Assembly: GCF_030269925.1 (NCBI RefSeq)
Contig: NC_085111.1
Span: 4,084,142 to 4,148,141 of the forward strand
DNA length: 64,000 bases
Source of the DNA: Bombyx mori
Taxonomy: Eukaryota > Arthropoda > Insecta > Lepidoptera > Bombycidae
Reading direction: 5' to 3'
Shown: piece after piece, positions 10,325-20,469 of the stretch
Position numbering within the stretch: position 1 is the first letter of the stretch
Layout: each line of letters opens with the position of its first letter
Notes under the pieces: generated by a model
Databases searched by the model: none
What the model saw: the letters and a program-made list of their open reading frames with translations, nothing else
Told to the model about the DNA's origin: nothing
Program-made: the position numbers and the translations under genes

Positions 10325-10764
10325 TGCGATGTTGGAAAAGTGGATGTAATACTTAGTTTCGCGTTTTCAAAGTTCAATGGTTTGCTTCCATTGTAGTTTG
10401 GAATCCGTGTTAAGTGTAGCGTATCATAAATTTTTTTTACTCAATTCGTTGAACGGATCTGAAAGAAAAAAATCGGTTTGTTTTTACGTGGGCGGGTAGA
10501 AGCTGCTACTACGTTAATAAAACATTTTAGACTTTTTTTTCCGTTTTATTTCGTTAAAGATAAGAAATTGATAAAACGTTTTCGTTCCACTTCCTTCCGT
10601 ACAAAGTTTGAAAGTGTTTCATAAAATAGAAAAATCCTTTTGTTTTGGCGAAGAAAAATTTTACGGTTCGCGCGTTCGGTTCACGGCAAAATGGTGGTAA
10701 GTTTTTTTTTTGTTTGGAAATTTATTTTAGAGTGACTTAGAAATATTTCGATTTTTTCCTACTT
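10325..10764. other. Unique AT-rich block with a possible mini-exon
   Basis: No repeat is recognised. At 10687-10702 the sequence reads CAAAATGGTGGTAAGT, a good start-codon context directly followed by a consensus splice donor. See the finding. No matching downstream exon was recognised. Confidence 0.25.
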
Positions 10765-10769
10765 ATGCT

Positions 10770-10948
10770 GGTAAGCTCGAAGGGTTATGCCAGCGTAACC
10801 GTGCGAGTAGATGAGTTCACGGGCTCTAACCTGATGAATTTGCTAGCTAGAGCCTTAGCAAGAGCAGTGCTTCGCATAATCTACCACCGGATCGGAAACG
10901 CGACCCACTCAGAAAATTCGGCGAAAAACTCAGCGGGGTGTGTCTGAG
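10770..10948 (-). mobile_element. Jockey-type LINE 3' UTR fragment
   Basis: Complement of the LINE 3' UTR: 'gagttcacgggctctaacc' (end of element) through 'taccaccggatcggaaacgc' to 'actcagcggggtgtgtctga'. Truncated at both sides and diverged. Confidence 0.75.
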
Positions 10949-11139
10949 GGAATTTCGATATGAACTATGCATAATATCAGAAACTGTGATATCCAAAGCC
11001 TCGATTGTTGTTGTATACTCGCTGTTCTATTGAAGCCAGGACATACGATTGCATTGCGGCAATATAAAGCAGATATGATTATGCGATGTCTAATACACGA
11101 TGCTGTTCTTTGGCAGTGAAGGTATTTTTTAAATAAAAT

Positions 11140-11333
11140 CGCTGTGGCCTAAAGGATGCAATTGGCAGGTACTCGTTTTTTCTAATGAAATGCGAACCTA
11201 TCAAATGTACATGGATGTTTTCTGCAGTGAAAAAAAAACATCGTGTAATAAAAATCAAGCTCGCAAAAATAATAATTTACGTAATTATTGGTGACAGCAC
11301 GTATACGCAGTTCAGATTGAAGGTTGAGGTAGT
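11140..11333 (+). mobile_element. Bm1 SINE, 5' part (split by LINE)
   Basis: A degenerate tRNA head (with the B-box region deleted) is followed by the 'aacatcgtgtaataaaaatc' and 'taatttacgtaattattggt' blocks. The element then decays and is cut at 11346 by an R1-type LINE. It resumes at 11736. Confidence 0.7.
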
Positions 11334-11345
11334 CATAGTACCGTA

Positions 11346-11723
11346 CTGGCCCAGCGGGGTATCCCGGAACACCAGCGTATCGCCCGGGCGGCCTGGTAGG
11401 GCCGCCGTACCGCGGAAACCGACGTCGTGGGTCGTCGACTATTGCCTCGACGACCCGTCGGTCGGGCGTCCCGGGGTGGCGCCGCGTGTCTGGTTGTAGT
11501 GGTGACCGCGGGAACCCCCTACTCTGGCCGGGTTCTGACCCCGGACGGAGATCGGACGTCGGGTGTAAGAGTGCAGGGGAGTCGTTTAGTGGGAGGGCCC
11601 TAAAATCCTTGGGCCCGCGATCTGCTCTCAACACCTGCAAATCGTTGAGTCTTACATACCCCGCGCGCCCCTTATGCGCGGGGAGGAGGTTCGGCCCCCG
11701 GATAGAAAAAAAAAACAAGAAGA
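11346..11723 (+). mobile_element. R1-type LINE 3' end (family B) with 12-bp TSD
   Basis: A GC-rich insert in AT-rich DNA, starting at 'ctggcccagcggggtatccc' (a motif shared with the family A element at 58072) and ending in an A-tail. Perfect 12-bp duplications CATAGTACCGTA flank it (11334-11345 and 11724-11735). It is a 5'-truncated non-LTR insertion of 378 bp inside an older Bm1. The overlapping ORFs on both strands are UTR shadows, not genes. Confidence 0.85.
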
Positions 11724-11735
11724 CATAGTACCGTA

Positions 11736-11800
11736 AAATCGAGACTAAGAACTTATGTTTTATGGTGGCTTACGGCATTTACGTTGTTGATGTTTAAAAC
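11736..11800 (+). mobile_element. Bm1 SINE, 3' part (split by LINE)
   Basis: Continues the Bm1 begun at 11140: 'gagactaagaacttatgttt' corresponds to the Bm1 'gagaccttagaacttatatc' block, followed by 'catttacgttgttgatgt'. Confidence 0.6.
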
Positions 11801-13087
11801 AAAGCTGAGCTGGTTGGATTGAAAGTCGTTACCGCCGCTCATGAATGGCAATGTTAAGAACATAGCCAGATCGCTGGCTTCACAATCTAAAAGTGAAAAT
11901 GTAATAATAAATGAAATTGAAATCTTGGCGTATCCCGTGGAGAAAAGGTAATACATAGAAATGAAATCTTCACTTTTCTGGTCATTATGATCTAATTTCT
12001 TTTAAGGGTCGAACGCTTTCAAGGTTTTCTGTATTATATGGACAGTAGCTGTTTAGAACATCAATATGTCTAGCATGGCTCCAATCATGATATTACTAAA
12101 CTTTAAAAACATTATACATTTTTTTATCGTTTGTTGCTTCCACCCGTAAATTAGGTAGTTTCTAATTTATATTTATAACATACATATTTATACCATTTGG
12201 AGGTTTGTAGATAATGATGTTTTAAACAAATGAATCCGTCGTAACTGACACCCTTGTGTTTCGCTTTCGTTAGGTAAATCTGTTATTTTTAATACAGGAC
12301 CCCCGTGTTTATCTCCTTCAATTTATTCGTACCTTTAACGAGGATTCTGTCGCTTTGCTATACGACACCACGAGCGGTTAGGTAAACGTTATAAAACTGT
12401 GCGTTCTAAGACATAGACTACTTTATACATAGACTCATATAAGCAATGAGAAACTCTAATTTTTTTAACCAAATATTTAGTTTGCTTTAAAATTAATGCT
12501 TCTTATTATGAACCGCTTGTGACTTCGAAAACTGCTTTTGCTCTCGGTTTAGTTGCTTACGGTTTTTCTTGATACGTATAGATATTGCAAAAAAATAAAA
12601 AAGAGAATCCGAATCCCAGCTTCTACACTCAGGATACCTTGGGAAACTTAGCCCAGAGTGTATAGGGATAATACAGCTAACAAATCTCAATATAGGCTAG
12701 CTAATTTTCTGCTAGATTTCTGTTTATTTCATTTAAGAAAACGTTTGCAAAGGCTTACCATTTATTTCTCAGTTCTTAATGCATTCATTAACTGGTTCTT
12801 AATCCATATTAAATTAATATAATATTCATTTTCACATCCGTATTCTGTAAAGTATCTGCATATATTCTTTTCAAAACTTAATTAAGCTATGAGAATGAAA
12901 AATTGTATTCTACAGACTTCCTGAATAACCTGAATTATACTTGGAAAAAGATAATGCGTATACCTAGTCAGGTCATAAATTCTGTCACATGTTTAATGTA
13001 AAATAATTGAAACAAGTTTATTTATTATGTAACCATTCATATACCAAAATGAACTTAACAAAACATAGATTCTTATGACACTAAAGT
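11801..13087. other. Unique AT-rich DNA
   Basis: No gene or known repeat is supported. A short imperfect hairpin lies near 12622-12663 (CTACACTC...GAGTGTATAG). Confidence 0.4.
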
Positions 13088-13652
13088 TTATTCAAAATGA
13101 CCTCCGTGATTTTGAATACAGGCCTTCAATCCGCGCGGCCAGTCGTCTATCGCAGCACGAACGAGGTCCATGTCAATATCGGCGGCTGCCTTAATCAAGG
13201 ATGTCTTGAGTGACTCCAAATTGGGATGAGGCTTTGAGCACGCCTTTTCCTCCAAGTGTTGCCATATCTTGTAATCTAACGGATTCAAATCTGGACTGGA
13301 GGAGGGCCAGTCTTCGTGCCGGATGAAGCCGATTTCACGCGCCGCCAGCCAGTCTTGTGTGCTCTTCGCTCTATGAGCTGGCGCCGAATCTTGTTGGAAT
13401 ACCCAGTGCCTGTTATTGAACATGGTACGAGAAACAGGTTCCACAAGGTTCGTCAGGACTGTATTTTGATACACAACTGCATTCGTTTTTACACCTTTCT
13501 CACAAAAATGTACCTCCGTTAAGCTCCAATAAGAAACTCCCAACCATACCATGAGCGAGGATGGAAAATGACCTCGTTGGACACGCGGAATACGGTTGCT
13601 CGCTTTTTCACTACTGTGTGCGTACACCTTATCATTTTGTTTGTTGTAGCTC
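13088..13652 (-). pseudogene. maT-type (DD37D) mariner transposase, C-terminal part
   Basis: Encodes the C-terminal two-thirds of a Tc1/mariner-superfamily DDD transposase, the nuclear enzyme that cuts and pastes the element at TA sites. The open frame of about 185 codons includes HFPSSLMVWLGVS, the second catalytic Asp in FQQDSAPAH and the third Asp in SPDLNPLDYKIW. Counting between them gives 37 residues, the DD37D spacing of the maT lineage (basal mariners such as Bmmar1 in Bombyx). The natural C-terminus ends ...GHFE at a stop. Upstream, a TAA near 13653 and a frameshift interrupt the frame (residues matching 'NKQNDKVYA' resume after it). The block carrying the first catalytic Asp is not recognisable, so the protein is dead. 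No terminal inverted repeats could be assigned. Confidence 0.85.
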
Positions 13653-13729
13653 TTTTAAAAAAGTTTTTTGAATAGTTTTTAAGGACAATGTTACAGTGTG
13701 ATATAATTACTATTTACTCTGTGACTTTT

Positions 13730-14010
13730 TTCTATTGTAATTTTTTTCTTCGAGGCCAAGTGTTCCTGGCCGGCTAGAAGCTCAGTATAAACTAGAAACT
13801 ATTCAAATCCTAAGGCCTAGATAACTATTTAACTCAGGACCTCTATTTCTACGGCGCCCTGAAAATCTAACTCGCAGAATTAATTGTAAACAATGTATTA
13901 TGCACGGAGTATTTTCAATTCATAAAATCTATATGGTTCTTTTTTTAATGAGAGTAGACATAAAAACTATCGCATGAACAGTTATAAAAAAAAAAGAAAA
14001 AAAAAAAGAA
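13730..14010. other. Unique spacer
   Basis: AT-rich DNA ending in an A-rich stretch (about 13985-14012). No gene is recognised. Confidence 0.4.
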
Positions 14011-14014
14011 GACT

Positions 14015-14300
14015 ATCGCCGACCGCACCGCACGCGCTGTACACGCACACGCCGCTTGTTTTTTCGCCTAAATATTTTTATGGACTTTTACTACTTTTCT
14101 ATTAAATTACGAACTCTTACTGACGATCATAGCCGTCGTTGCGCGAGTGGTATACCAGTTTTGTGAACAAACAATTTAGAAGAGGGCCGTCAAGTCGTCA
14201 GGTCGGCCGCCGCCATTACGCGTCGTCCAGCAGTCACTTTCGTCGGATTCTGCAGCCTGTAAGAAGTTACCGACGGGTTGGCAGGTACGTCTACTTCTCA
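14015..14300 (+). promoter_or_regulatory. CpG-rich unique block, possible promoter/first exon
   Basis: Sharp rise in GC and CpG content ('cgccgaccgcaccgcacgcg', 'gtcggccgccgccattacgc') within AT-rich DNA, with no match to the repeats in this window. It ends at GGCAG|GTACGT (GT at 14285), which fits a splice donor. This is the pattern of an insect 5' UTR exon, but there is no ATG-linked ORF to support it. Direction and function are inferences. Confidence 0.3.
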
Positions 14301-14639
14301 TAACCTAGCTCGGCCTGCCCCTCTTTTCGTTCATCTTTTAGTGATACGCGCCCCCGCAGAATCTTCATTCCAAAATCTAGAACCAGCGCACCGCCCTGGT
14401 GAAAATTTATAAAGAGTTTTTCCCACTACTATATATAATATAAAATACAATCACTTTACAATTGAATACCCTTTATTTTTAGACATCAATGTTCTTAATT
14501 ACTATACCGAGATTACTAATTCAAAATTGACTCAGTTATTCCAACTAATAAATATAAATAAATAAATATTTTACTAACAATCACGCCACGTTAACTGGTC
14601 CCGTGATAAGTTCGTAAAGAACTTGTGTTACAGGTACCA

Positions 14640-14813
14640 GATAACGGATATAAATGTAAGATTTTTATTATACACATACATATATTTAATATACATCCAT
14701 AACCCTGGAATAGACATTTATATTTATCATACAAATATCTTCCCTTGGCGGGATTCGAACCCGCGACCCCCTTGTGTAGTGACCATGTCACTTACCACTA
14801 CACCAGACGGCCG
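14640..14813 (-). mobile_element. tRNA-derived SINE (not Bm1)
   Basis: In the minus direction 14813-14744 is tRNA-like: A box TGGTGTAGTGG, and a T-arm GCGGGTTCGAATCCCGC with a perfect 5-bp stem and a B box. An AT-rich body follows to about 14640. Acceptor-stem halves do not pair properly, so it is not a functional tRNA. The head is unrelated to the Bm1 head. The 3' limit is uncertain. Confidence 0.65.
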
Positions 14814-14819
14814 TTAATA

Positions 14820-15540
14820 ACACTGTTGACATCTCCATTCAAATTTTAGTTGTAAATACATAGCATGGATTGGATTTATCACCCGTTCGAACAAAGATAG
14901 CAAGGTAGTTAATCTGGCACTTTGTTATTAGGCTTCCATGATTAATAGTACGTAGTATGTGTAATTAAACGCCACATTTGACGTGAATTATCGAGTGCTT
15001 CACTAATAAACCTTTTAAAATCGAGTGAATATTTTACTGTGATAATAAGTCAGTAATAATTTGTATATTTGTATATTTTAAACATAATTCCGTTTACCGG
15101 TTAAGATCTACTAGGCTATATTTATATATAAGGTTTTGGATAAGGAATAAACTTTGAGAAATTTTTGAATAATAGCTTTGTTCTAAAATTAATTTCAATG
15201 TTCCAAAAAAGTACATAAATTTATAAGGACGGATTAGCGGTGATCTAGAACGCGAGCCGAAAATCTAGTTATTTTAATATAAAACGAATTGGCTTTATAT
15301 TGCACCGGTAGTTTTTCATGAAATATCTTTAAAACTTTAAGTTAACAAATGCATATTAAATCTTGAATCCTTGATTTCAGTTCGTAAATCTTAAAATAAA
15401 TATTTTTATAGCCATGATCTACTTCTCTAAAATCGTAAATTATCTCGCTAATGAATAACACCGCGAAACAAAATAAATTAAAAAGCCAAAATTCAACAAC
15501 GCACAATTACCTACGTTCGCGCTTCTATCGTTGCGTTTAA
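14820..15540. other. Unique AT-rich DNA
   Basis: No gene or repeat is recognised. Confidence 0.4.
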
Positions 15541-15554
15541 TTTGAAACAAATGG

Positions 15555-15720
15555 AAATGTTACCGGGATTAAATGCAAATTTATTCAATTAATCCGCCAG
15601 CCGGCTTGTATTGGGTGTTGAAGAGCCGTGATTGGCGTTAAGTCGGTCGCCGGCGCGTACGCGGTTTGGCATATACAGAATAGGGTCGCGGCGGGTCGGG
15701 TGCATTTGAAATTATGTTTG
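15555..15720. promoter_or_regulatory. Unique block with homeodomain/octamer-like sites
   Basis: Contains GGATTAA and its inverted copy TTAATCC flanking the octamer ATGCAAAT, all within about 35 bp (near 15569-15597). A CpG-rich stretch follows ('gtcggtcgccggcgcgtacg'). TAATCC is the core bound by Bicoid/Otx-class homeodomains and ATGCAAAT is the POU octamer. Regulatory function is inferred only from motif clustering and unusual composition. Confidence 0.25.
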
Positions 15721-15865
15721 CTTATTAGTTCTACAGTGCTGAGGCTCTGAGATTAAGGGATAAAGCCTTAAGGGATAAAGGAAATTCTTTTTATTCAAAT
15801 TTCTTTGCAAAATGCTGATAATGTGTACGAATGGTGATTCATACTCGTGTAGTAGACTTCGTGTT

Positions 15866-16052
15866 ATAAAAAAAGGATACCGCAAAAATTCAAATTTGCG
15901 TGATTACTGGTAGGCTAGGGCGTGTTGTGAGTACCCACGGGTAGGTATCACCAAGATGCCTATTTCAGCCCTGAAGCAGTAATGCGTTTTGGTTTGAATG
16001 GTGGAGCCATTGTACTATAAAACTGAGACTTAGAAAGTCATGTCTCAAGGTG
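15866..16052 (+). mobile_element. Bm1 SINE, outer layer of nest (5' part)
   Basis: Diverged Bm1 from 'tcgtgttataaaa' through 'gcgtgattactggtaggcta' to 'catgtctcaaggtg', where it is interrupted by a LINE. The 9-bp target duplication CTCAAGGTG is at 16044-16052. Confidence 0.85.
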
Positions 16053-16351
16053 TTTTTTTTTTTTTATCAGAAGGAAATCGCCGGACTTCCGGCCTCCACT
16101 GGGGATGGAGAGTGGGGCATGTCAAAGTCGAACTAGCTAAAACCTCCTGTCGCTCAACAACCAACGTCTAAACCTCGCATGAGACAGAACTCATGAAAAG
16201 GCAAAGGGGGGAAAGTGAAGCGCTTAGTGCGGAGCACATATCTCCCATCACCCTTCCCCTCGGGACGCCGGACCGGCGGTTGTCGGCGTCACGACCACCA
16301 GCCCTCTCGATCGGCAGGCTATCCGAAGCCCGCCTAGATGGCGTCGGTTAG
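16053..16351 (-). mobile_element. R1-type LINE 3' end (family A), nested, part 1
   Basis: Complement of the family A 3' UTR (same as 4943-5227). It enters through a T-run and 'atcagaaggaaatcgccgga' and runs to 'ggcgtcggtta', where a second Bm1 is inserted. It resumes at 16601. Confidence 0.85.
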
Positions 16352-16600
16352 TTTTTTTTTTTATTGCTTAGATGGGTGGACGGGCTCAGAGCCCACCTGG
16401 TGTTAAGTAGTTACTGGAGCCCATAGACATCTACAATGTAAACGCGCCACCCACCTTGAGATATAAGTTCTAAGTCTCAGTATATAAGTAGTTACAACGG
16501 CTACCCCACCCTTCAAACCGAAACGCATTACTGCTTCACGGCAGAAATAGGCGGGGTGGTGGTACCTACCCGTGCGGACTCACAAAAGGTCCTACCACCA
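16352..16600 (-). mobile_element. Bm1 SINE, innermost layer of nest
   Basis: Bm1 3' portion in minus orientation with a T-run and 'attgcttagatgggtggacg', ending at 'aggtcctaccacca'. It sits inside the family A LINE, so it is the youngest of the three insertions here. Confidence 0.9.
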
Positions 16601-16713
16601 ATGAGCTATCCTACGGAATACCCCGCTGGACCAGAACCAGCGTGGGTCGAGGATAGCCGGCCTTCCATCACCCGGATGCTCTTGCGTAAAACACGTGCAG
16701 AGCAGCTTTCAGC
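16601..16713 (-). mobile_element. R1-type LINE 3' end (family A), nested, part 2
   Basis: Continues the LINE: 'ctacggaataccccgctgg' and 'cttgcgtaaaacacgtgcag' are the complement of 57995-58100 of the longer copy. It stops at the second target duplication CTCAAGGTG (16714-16722). Confidence 0.85.
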
Positions 16714-16830
16714 CTCAAGGTGGTGGTGGAATTTACGTTGTTGATATATATCTATATCTAAATATTATTGGGCGATATTCACTTAACACTAGATGGGCTG
16801 TGAGCTTGTTTGCCCATCTTAGCAATAAGA
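16714..16830 (+). mobile_element. Bm1 SINE, outer layer of nest (3' part)
   Basis: Completes the Bm1 begun at 15866: 'aaggtggtggtggaatttac', then 'gggctgtgagcttgtttgcc' and the 'cttagcaataaga' terminus. Confidence 0.85.
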
Positions 16831-17569
16831 AAGATTAGTAGTACTGATACAGAGCAGTAGCCACGAAGATATCACTATTTGATTATTCTGATTATTTCGG
16901 TGATTCCAGTACTATTAGGTAATACTTCAACCTCAAATTAATATATATGCTGGCCCTGATAAAGTCACGACTCTCGTGATCTATTCAAATAATAAAAAAA
17001 CACTTAATGAAATTGAACTAAGCCGCAACTATATAAACAGACTATGATCAGCCATGATAATTTTTTTTTGTAGAATTATATTAAATCTGAATCCGTAAAT
17101 CTGTGAACGATTTGCTCTACTGAACTATAAAAAAGAGCGCCAACGTTTGTATACATCTATGCATCGTTACTTTTCGATAATTTACATCTAAAAAAAAGCT
17201 ATTTTCAGAAAAAATTTATTCAACCTTGCATTCGTTCACAAGGGCAGATTCTGCAAGCATAGGCTAGCGAACCTAAAAAAATCACTGAGAATATGGTACC
17301 GGTGTGTAAATTTTCCTTTTGAATTTCAAATAAATGAACCCCTGATTCGAACTTCAAAATTCATGAGATAATACATCCAAATACGTTGAAGGATAGAACG
17401 CAAGCGTGTTCTTGACAAACGTTCTTCTTTTCGGAAACTATTAAATTACTTTATTCACCTCCACTCTGACTGCTGGGCCACAGACGAAGTGTGGTACAAG
17501 GCAAAAGAGAAATGTTTAAGTGCCCCCGGTATTGCTGTTATCCGAGAACAACTGTAACTGTGTTTCTAT
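16831..17569. other. Unique AT-rich DNA
   Basis: Nothing is recognised beyond short chance frames. Confidence 0.4.
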
Positions 17570-17735
17570 TATTGCCTTTGAAGGCAGACGAGCATCCGGC
17601 CCAGTTGATGGCGAGTAGTTACTGTCGCTTAAGGATATCAGTAATGCCGCTAAGTACTTTCCGGAAACTTGGTTTGAATGACATGTTTGGTAAACAACGA
17701 AGAGGGAAAGTCATGCCAGAGCCGAGTGGTAGGTG
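17570..17735 (-). mobile_element. CR1/jockey-like LINE tail, decayed
   Basis: Diverged complement of the LINE 3' end seen better at 41696-42022: 'aaggcagacgagcatccggc' and a later 'tttgaatgacatgtttgg' block. No target duplication is visible. Confidence 0.55.
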
Positions 17736-17924
17736 AAAAGTAAAATCTCTGGAAATACACTCTCTCTCTCAACTCTGTTTTGGTGGCGGAAGAGACGATA
17801 GTAAATGATCATCTCGAGCGATTTTTCAGAGGACACCCCACGGTATAAAACGTAGATAGATGTAAACTAGTCTAATTTTTCAAGCGTTAGTCTACCTTCA
17901 ATCGCAATAAAAATAGCTCGACCG

Positions 17925-18110
17925 CTCCGCTCTGACTTTAGCACATGGGTGACCTCACGGCTTCTCCAGTGTTAAATGATTATGGGGCCCATGGACATCT
18001 CGACCTGACTGTCCACTTTCATGTCATGTCCAAGTCTCAGTTAAATTGTTTGAATTCATAAGAACCGGAACACACGACTACAGGCGCTGAAACAGGCAGG
18101 ATTGTGGTAA
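17925..18110 (-). mobile_element. Very old Bm1-like remnant
   Basis: Scattered Bm1 blocks in minus orientation ('catgggtgacctcacggctt', 'ggggcccatggacatct', 'caggattgtggtaatgaac'), heavily diverged. Confidence 0.45.
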
Positions 18111-19540
18111 TGAACAATATGCTCTACCAATGATAAGTTGTGTGAAATACACGCATTTGCTTAAACTGATCATTGCTTGTACAATTATTGCATTTTGCCA
18201 ACAACAAATTTGAAATAAGTCGGACAGAAAACGAATCAGAGCGTAGTTTACGAATGATCAAATAATAAAACATTTACTAAAAGTGTTTTATGGATAAAGG
18301 GAGATTAAATCGCTTATCGTTTGAACCACACGCCAGAAGTCAGACGTCTGTGCAATTTATAGAGTATAACTCAGACGGACCTGTCCTTTTGTGGTGCGTA
18401 CACAACTCAGGAATATTCAAGTTTATGCATTATAACCGTTTCCACTTCGTGTTCGTTGCATTTCTCGTATATTTATTTGTATAAGGCTTCAGGCAATTCA
18501 GCATGGTAGTTTATATTCAGAAAGTAACTTTGAGTCATCTTTGTTTATAATAATAAGTTCTTTACCTATGTAAAGTTGCCGTTTTTCAATTCTGATCATT
18601 TAAAATGGGTAATTATTGTATGGCTGGCAATAACAAGTAATTCGAAATTCAAATATATTTTATTTTAAAAATATAGGTAAGATTTTTGATTAAGATTTTG
18701 CCAACCGGCGGTGAGCTAACGCAGATTTTCTATTTATAAGTAGCTTTACCATTATATGAGTATTGTTTTTTGAATTATATAATTATGGTTTTAAATGTAC
18801 TTAATTTGTATTCCATTATTATCATTAGCCACTGACAGTAATAAAACTCGGGAACCAAAGCATGATAAAATTGTAAGGATTAGGAACGGAAATTTGGACA
18901 GAGGATTAGGAAGTAAAGGAAAATATGGAATATATATATTATAAATTATTAAACTAAATCATGTATAAATAGAATATATTTTTATTATGGTAAGATTGAA
19001 TTTTCTAATCCGGTTATTTGTTTATTAATAAGAGTTTAGTTTTTAATACATTTATATATTTTTCATCAATATGGTCACGATAAAAATATGAGTAATTATG
19101 AATAACGAGTTCCGCTGCGACTCGAAATGTTAATGATGTTTACGGAGTGAATATTACAAACTTTAAACTTTTAACTTTCTGAATAAAAACGGCAATTTCG
19201 TAAGTAAAGATCTAATATTACCATTCCTATATTATGCGGTTCTTGCGACTTGTTGACAATTAAAACTCAGTCGTCCGTGACTATATGAAAAACTATAATG
19301 TATTCTAAACTTCCGAAACAATATATTAATTACAATGGCAATAAAAATCCAGAGATTAAACCGTTTTAATTATTACCATTTTTATTCGTCAAGCGTCAAT
19401 TACTGCTGGTTTTAAGTCTAGGCATTTGCCTATTCATATAATTTATTTATCTAACATAACACTCTTCATTTATAGATAGATATACCATCGTTACTATGAC
19501 TATTTAAGCCCTGAATCCAATGCAAAATACAATGTCCGGG
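18111..19540. other. Unique AT-rich DNA
   Basis: No gene or repeat family is recognised. Confidence 0.4.
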
Positions 19541-19550
19541 AGGTACTTAC

Positions 19551-19730
19551 ATCACCAAAATATTCTCTTCCATTACCAGTCAATTCTCTTGTTCTCTCCG
19601 TTCTTGTTATTATGGATGTGCAGTTTGTGTCTATATGCAAATTCAGAATGTATTGTGCGTCTGTCGCGTCAATAGGACCCCGTTCAGGGGAGACTTGTTG
19701 AAACAATTGTGTGAATTGCGCGGAGTTAAA
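19551..19730 (-). other. Exon-like segment B
   Basis: The minus strand holds an open frame without obvious repeat character (SPERGPIDATDAQY...TGNGREYFGD) that stops at GAT|GTAAGT, a consensus splice donor (complement ACTTAC at 19545-19550). No convincing branch/acceptor exists in the required phase, and the frame lacks a recognised domain. It may be a host exon, a decayed mobile-element frame or chance. Confidence 0.2.
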
Positions 19731-19955
19731 ATTCGTTGTTCATACTTTACACGTCTGGCTGCAGTGTTTCATGAATTATATGAGTACGGGAGTATTTTTT
19801 GTTGATGTAGACGGCCGAAACAGATATATTTGATGCATCCGTCGTCTAGAATCCAGGATGATACGATTATGCCGGAGCTCAAAACTAGCAGGTACATTCG
19901 ATTTTTTTTAGTTATGTAAATTTTAAATATTTGCATAATTCCTGGTGGTACTTAC

Positions 19956-20128
19956 TGGTCGTATTGCAAGTTCTGATGCGTAAATGGCATTATTTCTTTC
20001 ATTTTTCGGCCACGAAGCTGTCATGTGTTCCGGCTTGCAAGACGAGATGTCATATGACAAAATGTTTCTCCACTGAACCTCAAGAACGTGGGTGTTGGTA
20101 TTCAGGCTGCGATGTCTAGTGCCGGCCA
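19956..20128 (-). other. Exon-like segment A
   Basis: On the minus strand, GTGCTAG could act as an acceptor at 20129-20130. It is followed by a 57-codon open frame (...THVLEVQWRNILSYD...ELAIRP) that ends at CCA|GTAAGT (complement ACTTAC at 19950-19955). The phase at its end does not match any good acceptor before segment B. An unrecognised interspersed repeat is an equally good explanation. Confidence 0.2.
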
Positions 20129-20469
20129 CTAGCACGTTTTGAAGTGAAAACTTCTTTAGAATCGTTGTGATTTCAAACCGGATGCAAAGGAAAAAACGAC
20201 AGGTAAGAGACACAAATACAAAAATGTGTAGGATGAAGCCAGCAAAGAATGAGACAGAAATATACATACTATTTAATACAGCGCCATCTGTGAGATTTTT
20301 TAATACTAACGTGTGTATGAAAGCTCTTGTAGTGAATTTTAATTTAGGATTATACGTGAAATTAAAATATCAATTCACAGAGGGCGCTACCTTACAATCA
20401 TTTACTAATGACAAAATTTTACATATACTTAAGACGTTTAGAATAATTGTATTTTAATTTTGGAAGGTT

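Noticed and set aside
11182..11728. 178-codon minus-strand ORF and two plus-strand ORFs
   Set aside because: They run through the boundary between a Bm1 and a LINE 3' UTR with visible target duplications, so they cannot be one gene.
12622..12663. Possible microRNA hairpin
   Set aside because: The stem is about 8 bp with mismatches and the whole structure is too short for a pre-miRNA.
14744..14813. tRNA gene candidate
   Set aside because: The T-arm and boxes are good, but the acceptor stem does not pair and an AT-rich SINE-like body follows, so it is called a tRNA-derived SINE.
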